A DNA stretch of 64,000 nt from an uncultured Candidatus Melainabacteria bacterium (GCA_934717855.1 CAKUZI010000003.1:62001-126000), one strand, 5' to 3'. Numbered from the stretch's first letter, positions 1 to 9,184 are shown. Translations and numbers: made by a program. Notes: generated by a model not told the origin, from the letters alone.

Positions 1-1
1 A

Positions 2-76
2 GATAAAGAAATAGCTTCAAAAGCATTAAATTGTATTGACAGAATGCTTGAAGTTTCTGCAGTGGGAGCAAAATAA
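2..76 (+). CDS. C-terminal end of an unidentified protein (gene runs off the left edge)
   Basis: The first bases read as the last 24 codons of an open frame ending ...CIDRMLEVSAVGAK and a TAA stop. The stop shares its last base with the next start codon (TAATG), so this gene is probably translationally coupled to rlmB. Too little remains to recognise a family. In several bacteria rlmB follows cysS or the Mini-ribonuclease III gene, but this tail is not diagnostic of either. Confidence 0.6.
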   Translation, partial: DKEIASKALNCIDRMLEVSAVGAK

Positions 77-825
77 TGACAAACGAAACAAATGAAATAA
101 TTTTTGGTAAAAATTCCATTATGGAAGCATTAATTGCTGGAGATAGAGAAATTAACAAAATACTTATCTCAAAAAATATTCATAGCGATAATAAATTGAA
201 TAAAATTAAAGAATTGGCGAAAGAAAACGGTATAATTTTCCAATTTGTTGCAAAAGAAAAATTTATTCCATACGCAGAATTTAATCATCAAGGAATAATT
301 GCTCAAATCTCTCCTATCAAATATATGGATTTGGATGATTTTTTAGATAAGAAAAAATACGAAAATGCTTCACTTGTCATTCTTGATGGTGTAGAAGATT
401 CTCATAATTTGGGGGCAATTATAAGAACTTGTGTTTGTGCAGGTGTTGAGGGAATAATAATTCCATCGAGACGAAATGTTCAAGTAAATGCAACTGTTGA
501 AAAAACAAGTGCCGGTGCAATTAATCATATTCCTATCATTAAAGTAAATAGCCTTGTTAACGCAGTCCAAAAATTAAAAAATTCCGACTGGTGGGTAGTT
601 GCAGCAGACGCAAGTGCAAAAGATAATTATTATGATGTAGATTACAAAAATATGAATACTGTAATTGTTATGGGGGCTGAACACGCAGGAGTTTCAAAAT
701 CGCTTCTTAAACTTTCAGATTTTATTGTAAAAATTCCTATGTTTAACAAGTTTAACTCTTTAAACGTATCCAATGCATTCAGTGCAATTATTTTTGAAAC
801 AGTTAGACAAAAACTTAAAAATTAA
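76..825 (+). CDS. rlmB: TrmH/SpoU-family 23S rRNA (guanosine-2'-O-)methyltransferase, RlmB type
   Basis: SPOUT-class methyltransferase that 2'-O-methylates ribose in RNA, most likely G2251 of 23S rRNA, using S-adenosylmethionine. The N-terminal substrate-binding domain (about residues 8-80) starts with the typical FGKNSIMEAL. The catalytic SpoU domain follows with motif 1 LDGVEDSHNLGAIIRT (about 104-119), motif 2 MGAEHAGVS (about 198) and motif 3 SLNVSNAFSA near the C-terminus, which together form the knotted cofactor site. Length 249 aa is normal for the family. The start overlaps the upstream stop (TAATG) and GGGAG lies 8 nt before it. A sigma factor gene follows. The choice of RlmB over another TrmH paralogue rests on length and the N-terminal domain. 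Confidence 0.88.
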   Translation: MTNETNEIIFGKNSIMEALIAGDREINKILISKNIHSDNKLNKIKELAKENGIIFQFVAKEKFIPYAEFNHQGIIAQISPIKYMDLDDFLDKKKYENASLVILDGVEDSHNLGAIIRTCVCAGVEGIIIPSRRNVQVNATVEKTSAGAINHIPIIKVNSLVNAVQKLKNSDWWVVAADASAKDNYYDVDYKNMNTVIVMGAEHAGVSKSLLKLSDFIVKIPMFNKFNSLNVSNAFSAIIFETVRQKLKN

Positions 826-872
826 TTACAATAATTACGAGCAATATTAATTTTGCATATCAGGAGAGAGAA

Positions 873-1871
873 ATGAAAAAAGAACTTGAAAAATATGGTT
901 TATTAACTGATGAAATTTCTGATGAAAACATAAATTTTCATGACCTTGAACAAGAAGATGATGAGGATGTTTTGGAATCTGTTGAAGATCCTAAAGTTCA
1001 AGAAAGTATTTCAACTGTTAACTCTGATGACAGTGTAAAAATTTATTTACAGCAAATTGGTAAAATTCCACTTCTTTCTCACGAACAAGAATTGGATTTG
1101 GCAAAAAAAATATATGAAGATCATGATGAATTTTCAAAAAATCTTCTTGTTAATGCAAATTTGAGGCTTGTTGTAAGCATTGCAAAAAGATACATCGGGC
1201 GCGGACTTTCGTTTTTAGACCTTATTCAAGAGGGGAATATGGGTTTGATGAAAGCTGCCGGAAGATTTGATTACACAAAAGGTTATAAATTTTCAACATA
1301 TGCAACTTGGTGGATACAACAATCAATTACCCGTGCAATTGCTGATAAGGCAAGAATTATCAGACTACCAATTCATATGATAGAATCATTAGGAAAAATT
1401 CGTCGTGCGACAATAGATTTGACAACCGAATTAGGTCATACTCCGACAAAGCAAGAAATTGCATATCGTTTAGGTGTTCCTGTTAGCAAATTGACATCAA
1501 TTGTAAAATCAGCTCAATCAACAATTAGTATGGAAACTCCTGCAAGTTCTGCCGAGGACTCTTCAAAAATTGCAGATTTTATTGTTGATGAAGATTCAAT
1601 TGCTCCTGACAGCAGAGTTTCGCAAGAAAACTTGTTTGAAGACATTAGAAAAATGTTAAGCCAACTAAGCCCAAAAGAACGTGATGTCTTGATTTTGCGT
1701 TACGGACTTGATAATAACGGGGCTAAAAAAACATTAGATGAAATAGGTTCACAATACGGAGTTTCTCGTGAACGTATTCGCCAAATTGAAAACCGTGCAA
1801 TTTCTAAACTCAAAAAATTGTGTAAAAACAAAAAACTTGCAGTCGGATTGAAAAATTATTTTGGTGAATAG
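873..1871 (+). CDS. rpoD: RNA polymerase sigma-70 factor, primary (RpoD/SigA) type
   Basis: Promoter-recognition subunit of RNA polymerase. Region 1.2 (DSVKIYLQQIGKIPLLS, about 53-70) is followed by region 2 with the polymerase-binding and -10-melting segment (GLSFLDLIQEGNMGLMKA and FSTYATWWIQQSITRAI), region 3 (about 175-245) and region 4 (about 265-325) with the -35-binding helix-turn-helix GVSRERIRQIENRAISKL. At 332 aa it has only a short acidic N-terminus instead of a long region 1.1, like cyanobacterial and other compact sigma-A proteins. It could be the housekeeping factor or a group 2 paralogue; the sequence alone does not decide. GGAGAGAG lies just before the ATG. A bidirectional terminator follows. 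Confidence 0.9.
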   Translation: MKKELEKYGLLTDEISDENINFHDLEQEDDEDVLESVEDPKVQESISTVNSDDSVKIYLQQIGKIPLLSHEQELDLAKKIYEDHDEFSKNLLVNANLRLVVSIAKRYIGRGLSFLDLIQEGNMGLMKAAGRFDYTKGYKFSTYATWWIQQSITRAIADKARIIRLPIHMIESLGKIRRATIDLTTELGHTPTKQEIAYRLGVPVSKLTSIVKSAQSTISMETPASSAEDSSKIADFIVDEDSIAPDSRVSQENLFEDIRKMLSQLSPKERDVLILRYGLDNNGAKKTLDEIGSQYGVSRERIRQIENRAISKLKKLCKNKKLAVGLKNYFGE

Positions 1872-1920
1872 AATTTATTAGTATAAAGAAATTGTAGAAA
1901 AATTTTAAATTTTGAACAAC

Positions 1921-1953
1921 AAAAAACCGTCCTTAAAAAAGAACGGTTTTTGT
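1921..1953. terminator. Bidirectional rho-independent terminator between rpoD and rpsA
   Basis: An inverted repeat AAAAACCGTCCTT / AAGAACGGTTTTT with a short A-rich loop and one imperfect pair lies between the convergent sigma factor and S1 genes. It has A-runs on one side and T-runs on the other, so it can end transcription in both directions. Confidence 0.8.
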
Positions 1954-1970
1954 TATATTTAATGAATTAC

Positions 1971-3044
1971 TTATTCAGCGTCTTTGTTAATATCTTTGAT
2001 ACTCAAAGCAATTCTGTGTTCTTGTGGAGTGAATTTCTTGATAAGAACTTCTACGCTGTCGCCAACTTTGAATTGGTTGAACGGGTTAACGTTTTCGTTG
2101 CTCATTTCAGAAACAGGCAACAATGCTTCTACTCCAGGGAAAATGTTGATGAATGCGCCAAAACCTGTAACTTTGTTAACTGTTCCAGAAATTACTTGAC
2201 CTTCTTCAAATTGACCTTCGATTTGTTGCCATGGATCTTCGCCCATTCTTTTCAAAGACAAAGAAATTCTTTTCAATTCATTATCAATTTTAATAATTTT
2301 AACTTCAATAGTTTCGCCCAAAGAAATTACGTCAGATGGGTGTTTAATTCTTGACCAAGAAATTTCAGAGATTGGTAACAAACCGTCAATTCCGTTGATG
2401 TCAACGAAAGCACCAAAATCAGCAATTCTTACAACTTCACCTTTAACAACTTGTCCTTCTTCAAGTTCTGACAAAATGTTATCAACAACTTGATCTCTTT
2501 GTTCAGCAACAGCTTGTCTTTGAGATAAGATAAGTTTGTTTTTCTTAGGATCAGCTTCCAAAACTTTAACTTCGATTTTTGTATCAATCAAACCGTCGAA
2601 TGGAGTACCTGTTCTCAATTGAGAAGATGGGATAAAACCTTTCAAATCAGCTACATCAACCAATACACCGCCTTTAACGATTGAAACAACTTTTGCAAGG
2701 ATTGTATCACCTTGAACTTTTGCGTCGTTAAGTTGAGCCCAAGCTTGAGCATAAGCAAGTCTTTTAAGAGAAAGAACCATATTGTCTTCGTCGTTTTCTT
2801 CTTTCAATACATAAAATTCTCTTTCATCGCCAGCTTCTAAAGTTTCTGCGTTTTCAGCAGAAGTTGAAATTTCTTTGTTAGGCAAGAAAGCTTCTGTTTT
2901 AGCACCTTTTACGCTAACTAAATAGCCATCGCTTTCTTTTTTCAAAACTGTACCTTCTACGATATCAGCTACAGAATAAGATTTAGAGAAAGATTCTTCT
3001 AATAATCTTTCAAATTCATCCATTTTGTCTAATGTTTGTGTCAT
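1971..3044 (-). CDS. rpsA: 30S ribosomal protein S1
   Basis: RNA-binding protein of the small ribosomal subunit that helps mRNA bind during initiation. Four S1 (OB-fold) repeats are visible at about residues 24-95, 110-180, 195-265 and 278-350. Repeats 3 and 4 are the best conserved (GEVVRIADFGAFVDINGIDG and TVNKVTGFGAFINI). The protein is 357 aa, between the cyanobacterial three-repeat form and the six-repeat enterobacterial form. An AAGGAAA Shine-Dalgarno lies upstream of the ATG. The gene is convergent with the sigma factor gene and shares its terminator. With many apparently leaderless or SD-poor mRNAs in this window, the S1 repertoire matters for initiation (inference). Confidence 0.93.
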   Translation of the reverse strand: MTQTLDKMDEFERLLEESFSKSYSVADIVEGTVLKKESDGYLVSVKGAKTEAFLPNKEISTSAENAETLEAGDEREFYVLKEENDEDNMVLSLKRLAYAQAWAQLNDAKVQGDTILAKVVSIVKGGVLVDVADLKGFIPSSQLRTGTPFDGLIDTKIEVKVLEADPKKNKLILSQRQAVAEQRDQVVDNILSELEEGQVVKGEVVRIADFGAFVDINGIDGLLPISEISWSRIKHPSDVISLGETIEVKIIKIDNELKRISLSLKRMGEDPWQQIEGQFEEGQVISGTVNKVTGFGAFINIFPGVEALLPVSEMSNENVNPFNQFKVGDSVEVLIKKFTPQEHRIALSIKDINKDAE

Positions 3045-3095
3045 TTATTTATTTTCCTTTCTTGGTATATTTTATTTTAATGTTTTTATGGGCTG

Positions 3096-3205
3096 TGTTG
3101 AGCGGGTATACCCAACCTACTTGTTTTTTTAAGTCGATATGACGTTAGGGCGATAAGTACATTCCGTTCGCTCCGCTCAAAATATTATTTTGTTAAGAAC
3201 TTATC
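3096..3205. repeat. Intergenic repeat remnants upstream of rpsA
   Basis: The 170-bp gap between rpsA and ispH contains GCGGGTATACCCAACCTACT, related to the 'GCGGGATAGGTA' and 'GTAGGTTGGGCTTACC' sequences near 41.6, 42.2, 45.3, 46.1 and 51.4 kb. A CGATAAGT/ACTTATCG inverted pair lies further along. These look like degenerate members of dispersed hairpin families. Confidence 0.5.
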
Positions 3206-3216
3206 GTCTTACAGTC

Positions 3217-4083
3217 CTATTGTCTTAACGTCTTTATTACCCTTTCAATAACACTCTGCGGAGTTGAAGCCCCTGCTGTTATTGATATATTTTTTGATTT
3301 TTCAATCAAATCTTTATACAAATCCAATTCGTCATCGTTTTCGATATGAATTGTTTTTGTGATATCTTTTAAAATTTCTGCCAAGTGAGTTGTATTTGCA
3401 CTTTTTTTAGAACCTACAACAATTACCAAGTCGCTTTCTTTGGCAAGTTCTTTTGCTTCTGCTTGGCGCATAGAAGTGCTTTTGCAAATCGTGTTTGCAA
3501 CATGAACTTCTTTAGCTATAGAAATCAAATAATCGACAATACTTGTTAATGTTGTAATCCTTTGAGTTGTTTGAACAACAACGCCTACACGTTTATGGGC
3601 TTTAATTTGCTGTTCATATTCTCTAAGTTGTTCAACAGATGCTGCAACAACAACATTGTCGCTGTAAAGTTTTGCATTTGCTTTAATTGCGATAACTTCC
3701 GGATGTTCTGATTTGCCTACAACAACTACAAAATAGTCATCTTTAGCCAGTTCAATTGCTTTTTGCTGAACTTTTTTAACGTCAAGACAAGTCAAATCAA
3801 CAGGTTCAAATCCTGCTTTTTTTATGTTTTCAATAACTTCCGGACTTTCTCCGTGACTTCTAATAACACAAATTCCATCGCCTTGTTCAGGAATTTCGGT
3901 CAATGTTTTAATCCCTAATTTTTCAAGTTCATGGATAACCTGCGTGTTATGAATAAGTTCCCCTAGGACAAAAACATTTTTATCTGGGTTTTCGGCTTTT
4001 AATTTTTTTACGGTTTCGACGGCTCTTTTAACACCGTAGCAAAAACCTGCATATTTCGCTAATTTTATATTTTTTTCAGGCAA
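3217..4083 (-). CDS. ispH: 4-hydroxy-3-methylbut-2-enyl diphosphate reductase (IspH/LytB)
   Basis: Last step of the MEP isoprenoid pathway: an iron-sulfur enzyme that reduces HMBPP to IPP and DMAPP in the cytosol. The three cluster cysteines are visible at C15 (AGFCYGVKRAV), C99 (DLTCLDVKKVQ) and C200 (ANTICKSTSMRQ). Substrate-binding histidines lie in GELIHNTQV (H45) and RSHGES (H77), and the catalytic-region motif KSEHPEV is also present. The 288-aa length is normal. The start codon is TTG: an in-frame TAA lies two codons upstream and there is no nearby ATG. A weak AGAAGA purine stretch precedes it. Confidence 0.95.
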   Translation of the reverse strand: MPEKNIKLAKYAGFCYGVKRAVETVKKLKAENPDKNVFVLGELIHNTQVIHELEKLGIKTLTEIPEQGDGICVIRSHGESPEVIENIKKAGFEPVDLTCLDVKKVQQKAIELAKDDYFVVVVGKSEHPEVIAIKANAKLYSDNVVVAASVEQLREYEQQIKAHKRVGVVVQTTQRITTLTSIVDYLISIAKEVHVANTICKSTSMRQAEAKELAKESDLVIVVGSKKSANTTHLAEILKDITKTIHIENDDELDLYKDLIEKSKNISITAGASTPQSVIERVIKTLRQ

Positions 4084-4170
4084 TTTTTAATTGTCTTCTT
4101 TCAAATGAACTCGTAATACTTTCGCACTACTGTATTTTTATTAGAATATAAAAATGATAAAAAATCAAGA

Positions 4171-5796
4171 TTAAATAAAAAGTACTTCAACCATTCCGCG
4201 AACAGAATTTACACAAAATATTTTTTCTGCTTTTTCCAAATCTTTTTTATATAAAATTTTTTCAGTACATTTGTTGTTTTTTAAAAGTTCTTGTCTAAAA
4301 ACACCGTTCAAAAGTCCACATTGGACAGGAGGAGTATACAAATTTCCATTTAACTGCAAAACGATATTACTCCTTGCTCCCTCAGTCAATTCTCCTTTTT
4401 CGTTAAAAAATATTTCGTCGTAAATTTCACCGTTTTTTATTCTCTGAAAACTGTCATAATACCAAGGACGGTAGGTTGTTTTGTAGTACAAAAATTCGTT
4501 TTTTGAATTTTGTATAATTGGAGAAATAGCAATTTTAAACGTTTTTGCAGGTGTTATTTTTTTTAATTCTGTTTTAATTTCTCCATCTCGATTAAGCAAA
4601 ATTCGAAGCATACCATCATCCGTTTTTGCAATTTCAGGGGTTTTAAATTTAAATCCAAAATGTTCGGCTGTTTTTTGCATTCTTTCAAAATGTTCTTTTT
4701 CAAAAAGAATTGAGTTGTTTTCAATTTTCACTGTTTCAATTATTTGAAATTCATCATTCAAAAATTTTGTTTTAGTCAAAGTTTCTTCCCACTCGTCTTG
4801 AGCGTTTGAATCCCAAACAATAGCACCGCCTACGCGATATTTAAAATTGTTTTGCTCATTTGTTTTTTGCAAAATTCTTATTGGAACGCTGAAAATCGTT
4901 TCTTTTGGAGAAATCATGCCGATTGCTCCGCAATAGATATTTCTTTCACCTTTTTCTACATCCGAAATTACTTTCATTGTACTGATTTTGGGAGCTCCTG
5001 TTATAGAACCGCAAGGAAAAATGGCTTTAAAAATATCAAAAAAAGTTGTATTCTCTTTCAAATCAGCTTCAATTTGAGAAGTCATTTGATGAAGAGTTTT
5101 GTGAGTCTCTATTTCAAAAAGTTTTGAAACATTTACCGTCCCGACTTTTGCAATTCTGCCTAAATCATTCCTCAAAAGGTCTACAATCATTACATTTTCA
5201 GCACGATTTTTTATGTCATTTTTTAAGAATTCAATAAGATTTTTGTCTTCTTTTTTATCTTTGCCTCGATGAATTGTCCCTTTCATCGGTTTTGTTAAGA
5301 TGTGATTGTTTTTTAATTCAAAAAATAACTCCGGAGAAAATGAAAGGACTGTATCATATTGATTTTTAATATAAAAATTGTACGGAGTTTTTTGTTTGGA
5401 AAGTAAAAAATTGAAAAGATCTAATTCATCTCCATCAAAAGGAACATCAAAATCGTAGGTATAATTGACTTCGTAAGTATTTCCTTTCGCAATTTCTTCT
5501 TTAATCTTTTTTATTGCATTAGAATATTCACAAAAATTTACACAGGGTGTCGGATTTAATAGCAATTTTTTTGTGTTTTTAGTTTTATATATATTATAGG
5601 AGTTAAAAACTTCAAAGTATAACAGTGGGAAATTGGAACTTTGACCTGAGAATGCGTTATAGCGAAGATAGCCGACTATGTAATATTGATTTTTTAATTC
5701 TTCAATTTTGGCAAAAGCAGTTTTTAGTTCATCAAAATTAAAAGCAGTGATAATTTTTATAGGGTTAGTGAATTGTTTTTCGCCAAAAATAATCAT
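4171..5796 (-). CDS. pabB: Bifunctional aminodeoxychorismate synthase component I / aminodeoxychorismate lyase (PabB-PabC fusion)
   Basis: Makes 4-aminobenzoate for folate. The N-terminal two thirds is a chorismate-binding domain with the PabB-type lysine motif TKPMKGT, the LLRNDLGRIAKVG and GSITGAPKISTM active-site segments and YCGAIGM. The C-terminal part (about residues 330-541) is a class IV PLP aminotransferase-fold lyase with ELTEGARSNIV and a late VNSVRGMVEV segment. Such fusions are known in other bacteria and carry both steps after ammonia transfer. The glutaminase subunit PabA is not in this window. The ATG at 5796 directly follows a promoter (TTTACA, 17 bp, TATAGT, 6 bp, ATG), so the mRNA is probably leaderless. 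Confidence 0.9.
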   Translation of the reverse strand: MIIFGEKQFTNPIKIITAFNFDELKTAFAKIEELKNQYYIVGYLRYNAFSGQSSNFPLLYFEVFNSYNIYKTKNTKKLLLNPTPCVNFCEYSNAIKKIKEEIAKGNTYEVNYTYDFDVPFDGDELDLFNFLLSKQKTPYNFYIKNQYDTVLSFSPELFFELKNNHILTKPMKGTIHRGKDKKEDKNLIEFLKNDIKNRAENVMIVDLLRNDLGRIAKVGTVNVSKLFEIETHKTLHQMTSQIEADLKENTTFFDIFKAIFPCGSITGAPKISTMKVISDVEKGERNIYCGAIGMISPKETIFSVPIRILQKTNEQNNFKYRVGGAIVWDSNAQDEWEETLTKTKFLNDEFQIIETVKIENNSILFEKEHFERMQKTAEHFGFKFKTPEIAKTDDGMLRILLNRDGEIKTELKKITPAKTFKIAISPIIQNSKNEFLYYKTTYRPWYYDSFQRIKNGEIYDEIFFNEKGELTEGARSNIVLQLNGNLYTPPVQCGLLNGVFRQELLKNNKCTEKILYKKDLEKAEKIFCVNSVRGMVEVLFI

Positions 5797-5831
5797 AGTG
5801 TTACTATAACAAAATTAATGGTATGTGTAAA
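5797..5831 (-). promoter_or_regulatory. Leaderless promoter of the pabB-pabC fusion
   Basis: On the minus strand TTTACA (5831-5826), a 17-bp spacer, TATAGT (5808-5803) and six bases precede the ATG at 5796. This places the expected transcription start on or next to the A of the start codon, with no room for a Shine-Dalgarno site. The -35 box overlaps the start codon of the divergent gene at 5831. Confidence 0.65.
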
Positions 5832-6079
5832 TGAGAAAATTTTTAGTTTTAACAGGTGTATTGTTAATGTTTGGATTTTTAGCTCCGGCAAATGCAGATA
5901 CAATGAACTATAAAATCAGATACGATGGTGATTCTATGGTAATTGTACCATATTATTCAATTCCATCAACTCTGGAAATTCAAAGAAGCATACCGAATTT
6001 TGAATCTGCTCCGGTAAAAATCCCATACTATTCAAACAAAAAACTTCCAAAGGGGAAAAATAGGACTCGAACAGTCTAA
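5831..6079 (+). CDS. Small secreted protein of unknown function
   Basis: I do not recognise a family. The 82-aa product starts with a clear Sec signal peptide (MRKFLVLTGVLLMFGFL followed by APANA, cleavage expected near residue 22). The mature part of about 60 aa is rich in Tyr, Pro and Ser and contains two related segments, IVPYYSIPS and KIPYYSNKK. The C-terminus is basic. No good Shine-Dalgarno sequence is visible. It is divergent from pabB-pabC and converges on another small secreted protein only 2 bp away. Confidence 0.6.
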   Translation: MRKFLVLTGVLLMFGFLAPANADTMNYKIRYDGDSMVIVPYYSIPSTLEIQRSIPNFESAPVKIPYYSNKKLPKGKNRTRTV

Positions 6080-6081
6080 TT

Positions 6082-6423
6082 TTAGTAACCCATAAACATA
6101 TTTTGCATTCCGCCTTGCATTAGCATCATGCTGTTTGAACTATCATAATTTTTAGGGAATTGGTCATAAGTCATTGGAGTACTTCCTGTATTTACGGGAG
6201 AAGTAAGTCCCATTTCTCTAACCGATTTTCTGCTAATTACTTTGTCATTTTGCTCTTCTATAATATCTGAAGCAGAAACTGTTTTTTGTAATTGAGGATA
6301 TTTTGAACGTATTCCGTTATTATTGAAACCTGAAAAAGAATTTTTTGGTGTTAAATTAATCTCATCAGCCAAAACAGGTGCGATAAAACTCAATGCTAAT
6401 AGTAATAAAATAATTTTTTTCAT
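6082..6423 (-). CDS. Small secreted protein of unknown function
   Basis: The ATG at 6423 is preferred over longer frames because GGAGG lies 7 nt before it and the protein then starts with a textbook signal peptide (MKKIILLLLALSFIAPVLA, cleavage before DEINL). The mature protein is about 94 aa, rich in Asn, Ser and Met, and ends with a Met/Gly-rich tail (MMLMQGGMQNMFMGY). No domain is recognised. It converges with the gene ending at 6079. Confidence 0.65.
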   Translation of the reverse strand: MKKIILLLLALSFIAPVLADEINLTPKNSFSGFNNNGIRSKYPQLQKTVSASDIIEEQNDKVISRKSVREMGLTSPVNTGSTPMTYDQFPKNYDSSNSMMLMQGGMQNMFMGY

Positions 6424-6531
6424 AGTTATCCTCCGTAATTTCATTATAGCAAAAAAAATATATTTGCTTATATTATTACTATTGAGTAACATTTAAATTT
6501 TTGGTATAATTTAGCAAAAAGGTTTAAAAAT

Positions 6532-8145
6532 ATGGATTTGAATGTAGAAATTAAAGGCACAAAAATAATTGTTTCATGGCAGAATGTAGACGCGGATTAC
6601 TATAGAGTTTTTTGTAAAAAAGACGATATTTTTTATGAATGTGCAAAAGTTTATGATAACAATTTTATTAGACTTTCGCTTCTCCCTTATGGAGATGGTG
6701 AGTGTTTTGTGCAAGCCGTGAAAGATGGGAGTGTTATTGCTGAATCTCGCAGGCACAAATTCAAATTTGAAGAAATTGATGTTGCTTATCGTCATGAAAA
6801 CAAAAATGAAGTGAAAATTTTCTACAGCAAATGTAAAAATGCTGACGGTTACAGATTGTATCGTGATGAACCGGAAATTGGTTTTAACGGGTTTAAAAAT
6901 TCCAACACCGATTTTCTGAATTTGGATGTTAATTCAGAAGACGAGTTTAAAATTAAACCATTTGAAAAAGATAAAGATGGTAAAAGAAAATTTTTAGCTT
7001 CGTCTAAAATATTTAATACAAAATCTAATATTTTTAAGTCCGTAACTATTTACAAATCATACAATTATAATCTGTTTTTATCTTGGAATTTTGACGGAGA
7101 TGCTGACGGTTTTTTGGTTTACACAACAAATAGTAAAAAACCGATTTTTGAAACAAATGATGGATTGAGACATTATTTGTTGTTGTCAGATTATAAAAGC
7201 AGTTTAAAATTTATTGTAAAAGCTTTTATTAATACCGTTAACGGGAAAGTAATTGTTGGTCAATCTGAGCCGACAGCTTTGAGTATTCGAAAATATGAAA
7301 AACCTGAAGTTTCTTTGATAATACCGGCTTATAACGCAGAAGATTATATCGCAAGAAGTATTGACAGCGCATTAGGTTCTGATTTTTCAAATCTGGAAAT
7401 AGTTATAGTAAATGATGGAAGTTCAGACGGAACGCAAAAAATTATAGATTGGTATGTGAAAAATTATCCAAATGTTGTTTCTTTAACCAAGGAAAATGGA
7501 GGTGTCGCAGATACTCGTAATGTTGGAATAAAAACAGCAAAAGGTAAGTATATTGCATTTATGGATAATGATGACCTTATTCGTCCAGATATGATTAGCA
7601 GTTTATACAATTCTATTGAAAAGAATAATTGTGATGTCGCGATTGCTCCTTTATATAGGTTGACAGACAAGGGCAATACTATTCATTGTGATTTGCCGTT
7701 CATGGAAGATATTCCGCATGATATAGATAAATATCTTGAAATCATGTATACTCCTGGGTATTACAATTGTGCTATTTGGAATAAATTATATAACGCAGAA
7801 ATGGTAAAACAACATCCGCTCGGAATTCTGAAATATGAAGATGTTTCTTGGACGCCTTGTATTTTGTCTTATGCAAAAACTTTTTGTTTTTTGAAAAAGC
7901 CACTCTATGAATGGGATAGAAAAACTCGCCCTGAAACGTTTGGCGATATTTTGGCGAAACAATCTGAAGAAGATTTGTTTGAACACAGAAAACAAGCAAT
8001 GTTATTCTTTGTTCAAAACGGAAATCCTGAGAAAAAAGAATATTTGAAAACAATTGCAAAACGCAGACTTTCAAGATATGCAAAAAATTCTCCAAATTCC
8101 GCATATCAAGATTTGATAGAAAAAATTGAAAAAGGCAAATATTAA
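6532..8145 (+). CDS. Glycosyltransferase family 2 protein with N-terminal Fn3-like/beta-sandwich region
   Basis: The C-terminal part (about residues 257-537) is a GT-A fold family 2 glycosyltransferase: PEVSLIIPAYNAEDYIARS, then IVNDGSSDGT, then the metal-binding DXD-type DNDD at about 345, and a later EDVSW with the likely catalytic acid. It would transfer a sugar from a nucleotide-sugar to a surface glycan. The first 250 residues look like two or three fibronectin-III-like beta-sandwich units (repeated 'sW...aDgyrvY' patterns near 14-25, 100-110 and 185-200), an uncommon partner for a GT2. No signal peptide or membrane segment is visible, so it is probably cytosolic. A TATAAT-type box lies upstream and AAAAGG precedes the ATG. 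Confidence 0.8.
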   Translation: MDLNVEIKGTKIIVSWQNVDADYYRVFCKKDDIFYECAKVYDNNFIRLSLLPYGDGECFVQAVKDGSVIAESRRHKFKFEEIDVAYRHENKNEVKIFYSKCKNADGYRLYRDEPEIGFNGFKNSNTDFLNLDVNSEDEFKIKPFEKDKDGKRKFLASSKIFNTKSNIFKSVTIYKSYNYNLFLSWNFDGDADGFLVYTTNSKKPIFETNDGLRHYLLLSDYKSSLKFIVKAFINTVNGKVIVGQSEPTALSIRKYEKPEVSLIIPAYNAEDYIARSIDSALGSDFSNLEIVIVNDGSSDGTQKIIDWYVKNYPNVVSLTKENGGVADTRNVGIKTAKGKYIAFMDNDDLIRPDMISSLYNSIEKNNCDVAIAPLYRLTDKGNTIHCDLPFMEDIPHDIDKYLEIMYTPGYYNCAIWNKLYNAEMVKQHPLGILKYEDVSWTPCILSYAKTFCFLKKPLYEWDRKTRPETFGDILAKQSEEDLFEHRKQAMLFFVQNGNPEKKEYLKTIAKRRLSRYAKNSPNSAYQDLIEKIEKGKY

Positions 8146-8156
8146 AATTTAAATGC

Positions 8157-8963
8157 TTATAAGTAGCATTTAGGTTCTTGGCCTTGAACCCCTGCATAAA
8201 GTTCAACATATTGTTTTGCCGGACTTGATTCTATTTTGGTCAAAAGAACTTCTTCAATTTGGAAAAATCCAACATCGCCTGACATTTCAATATCAATTCT
8301 GATAGGTTTTTTCGCACCGTGATGAATTCCTATTCTTTCAATCGCGTTAGCAGAATATTTATGAATATCACCTACTCTTGGAGTTTTGTTCAACGCCATA
8401 GGAATACGAGCTCTGCCTTTTGTCATGTCGCAACCGTCTGCAATTAAAATAATTCCGGCCTCAATAGAGTGGATTTTTTTAGATGCCATATGACCAACAA
8501 TTGCTTCTATTGCCAGAGATTTGATAACAACTCGTCTGTGCAAGTCGTCAGGGAATATATGCATCATACTTCTTTCAATAATATTTTTTGCAAGGATTAC
8601 GGACATATCTTCGTGCCCTTGACGTCCAATCATCATTCCAAGGTCATGCATTAAACCTGCAAGAATAATTGCGCACATACTATCTTCAAAAGTTCCAATT
8701 TCTTCTTTTTCAAGAGAAGTTTGAATTCCTGAATCCTGCAAAAGATTTAACATTTTTATCGCATTTGCGCAAACCTGTCTCATGTGAACAGGGCCGTGAT
8801 CATTATAGCCAAGACGTTTGATAGAAACATTATTTGCGTAATCCTGCATTTCTTGTAACTCATCATCTGCAAAAAGATAATTAACAAGTTCGGTGCAAAC
8901 TTTACTTCCCTCAAGTCTTTTTAATATTTTTGATTCAAGTGATACTTCTTTAATTGATTTCAT
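8157..8963 (-). CDS. HD-domain phosphohydrolase
   Basis: Metal-dependent phosphohydrolase of the HD superfamily. Ligand motifs are H56/H60 in DHGPVHMRQV, the signature pair H106-D107 in LMHDLGMM, H117 in GRQGHEDMS and a later GHMASKKIHSIEAG with D in LIADGCDM. This is the multi-histidine pattern of nucleotide or cyclic-nucleotide hydrolases, but the HD-GYP loop is absent, so c-di-GMP hydrolysis is not supported. The C-terminal 60 residues are a beta-rich extension. An AAGGAT Shine-Dalgarno precedes the ATG. The substrate is unknown. Confidence 0.8.
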   Translation of the reverse strand: MKSIKEVSLESKILKRLEGSKVCTELVNYLFADDELQEMQDYANNVSIKRLGYNDHGPVHMRQVCANAIKMLNLLQDSGIQTSLEKEEIGTFEDSMCAIILAGLMHDLGMMIGRQGHEDMSVILAKNIIERSMMHIFPDDLHRRVVIKSLAIEAIVGHMASKKIHSIEAGIILIADGCDMTKGRARIPMALNKTPRVGDIHKYSANAIERIGIHHGAKKPIRIDIEMSGDVGFFQIEEVLLTKIESSPAKQYVELYAGVQGQEPKCYL

Positions 8964-9184
8964 AATGTAATCCTTTTTTACAAGTCTATATACTACTATA
9001 TTACTTTATTTTTCACATTTTTGCAAGGGTTATAAAAGTAGTTGTTTAATAAATGAATAAATTTTAATTAGATGTTTCCCATAATTAACAGACAACATTA
9101 ATAATTCGTTACATGGTTTACTTCCCCAGTAGTTTCGTGTTACGATAGGAACGTTATATGTAATGCAAGTTATAGAGGTTAAAT

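Noticed and set aside
1950..2354. Plus-strand open frames over rpsA
   Set aside because: Antisense to a clearly conserved S1 gene; no promoter or Shine-Dalgarno.
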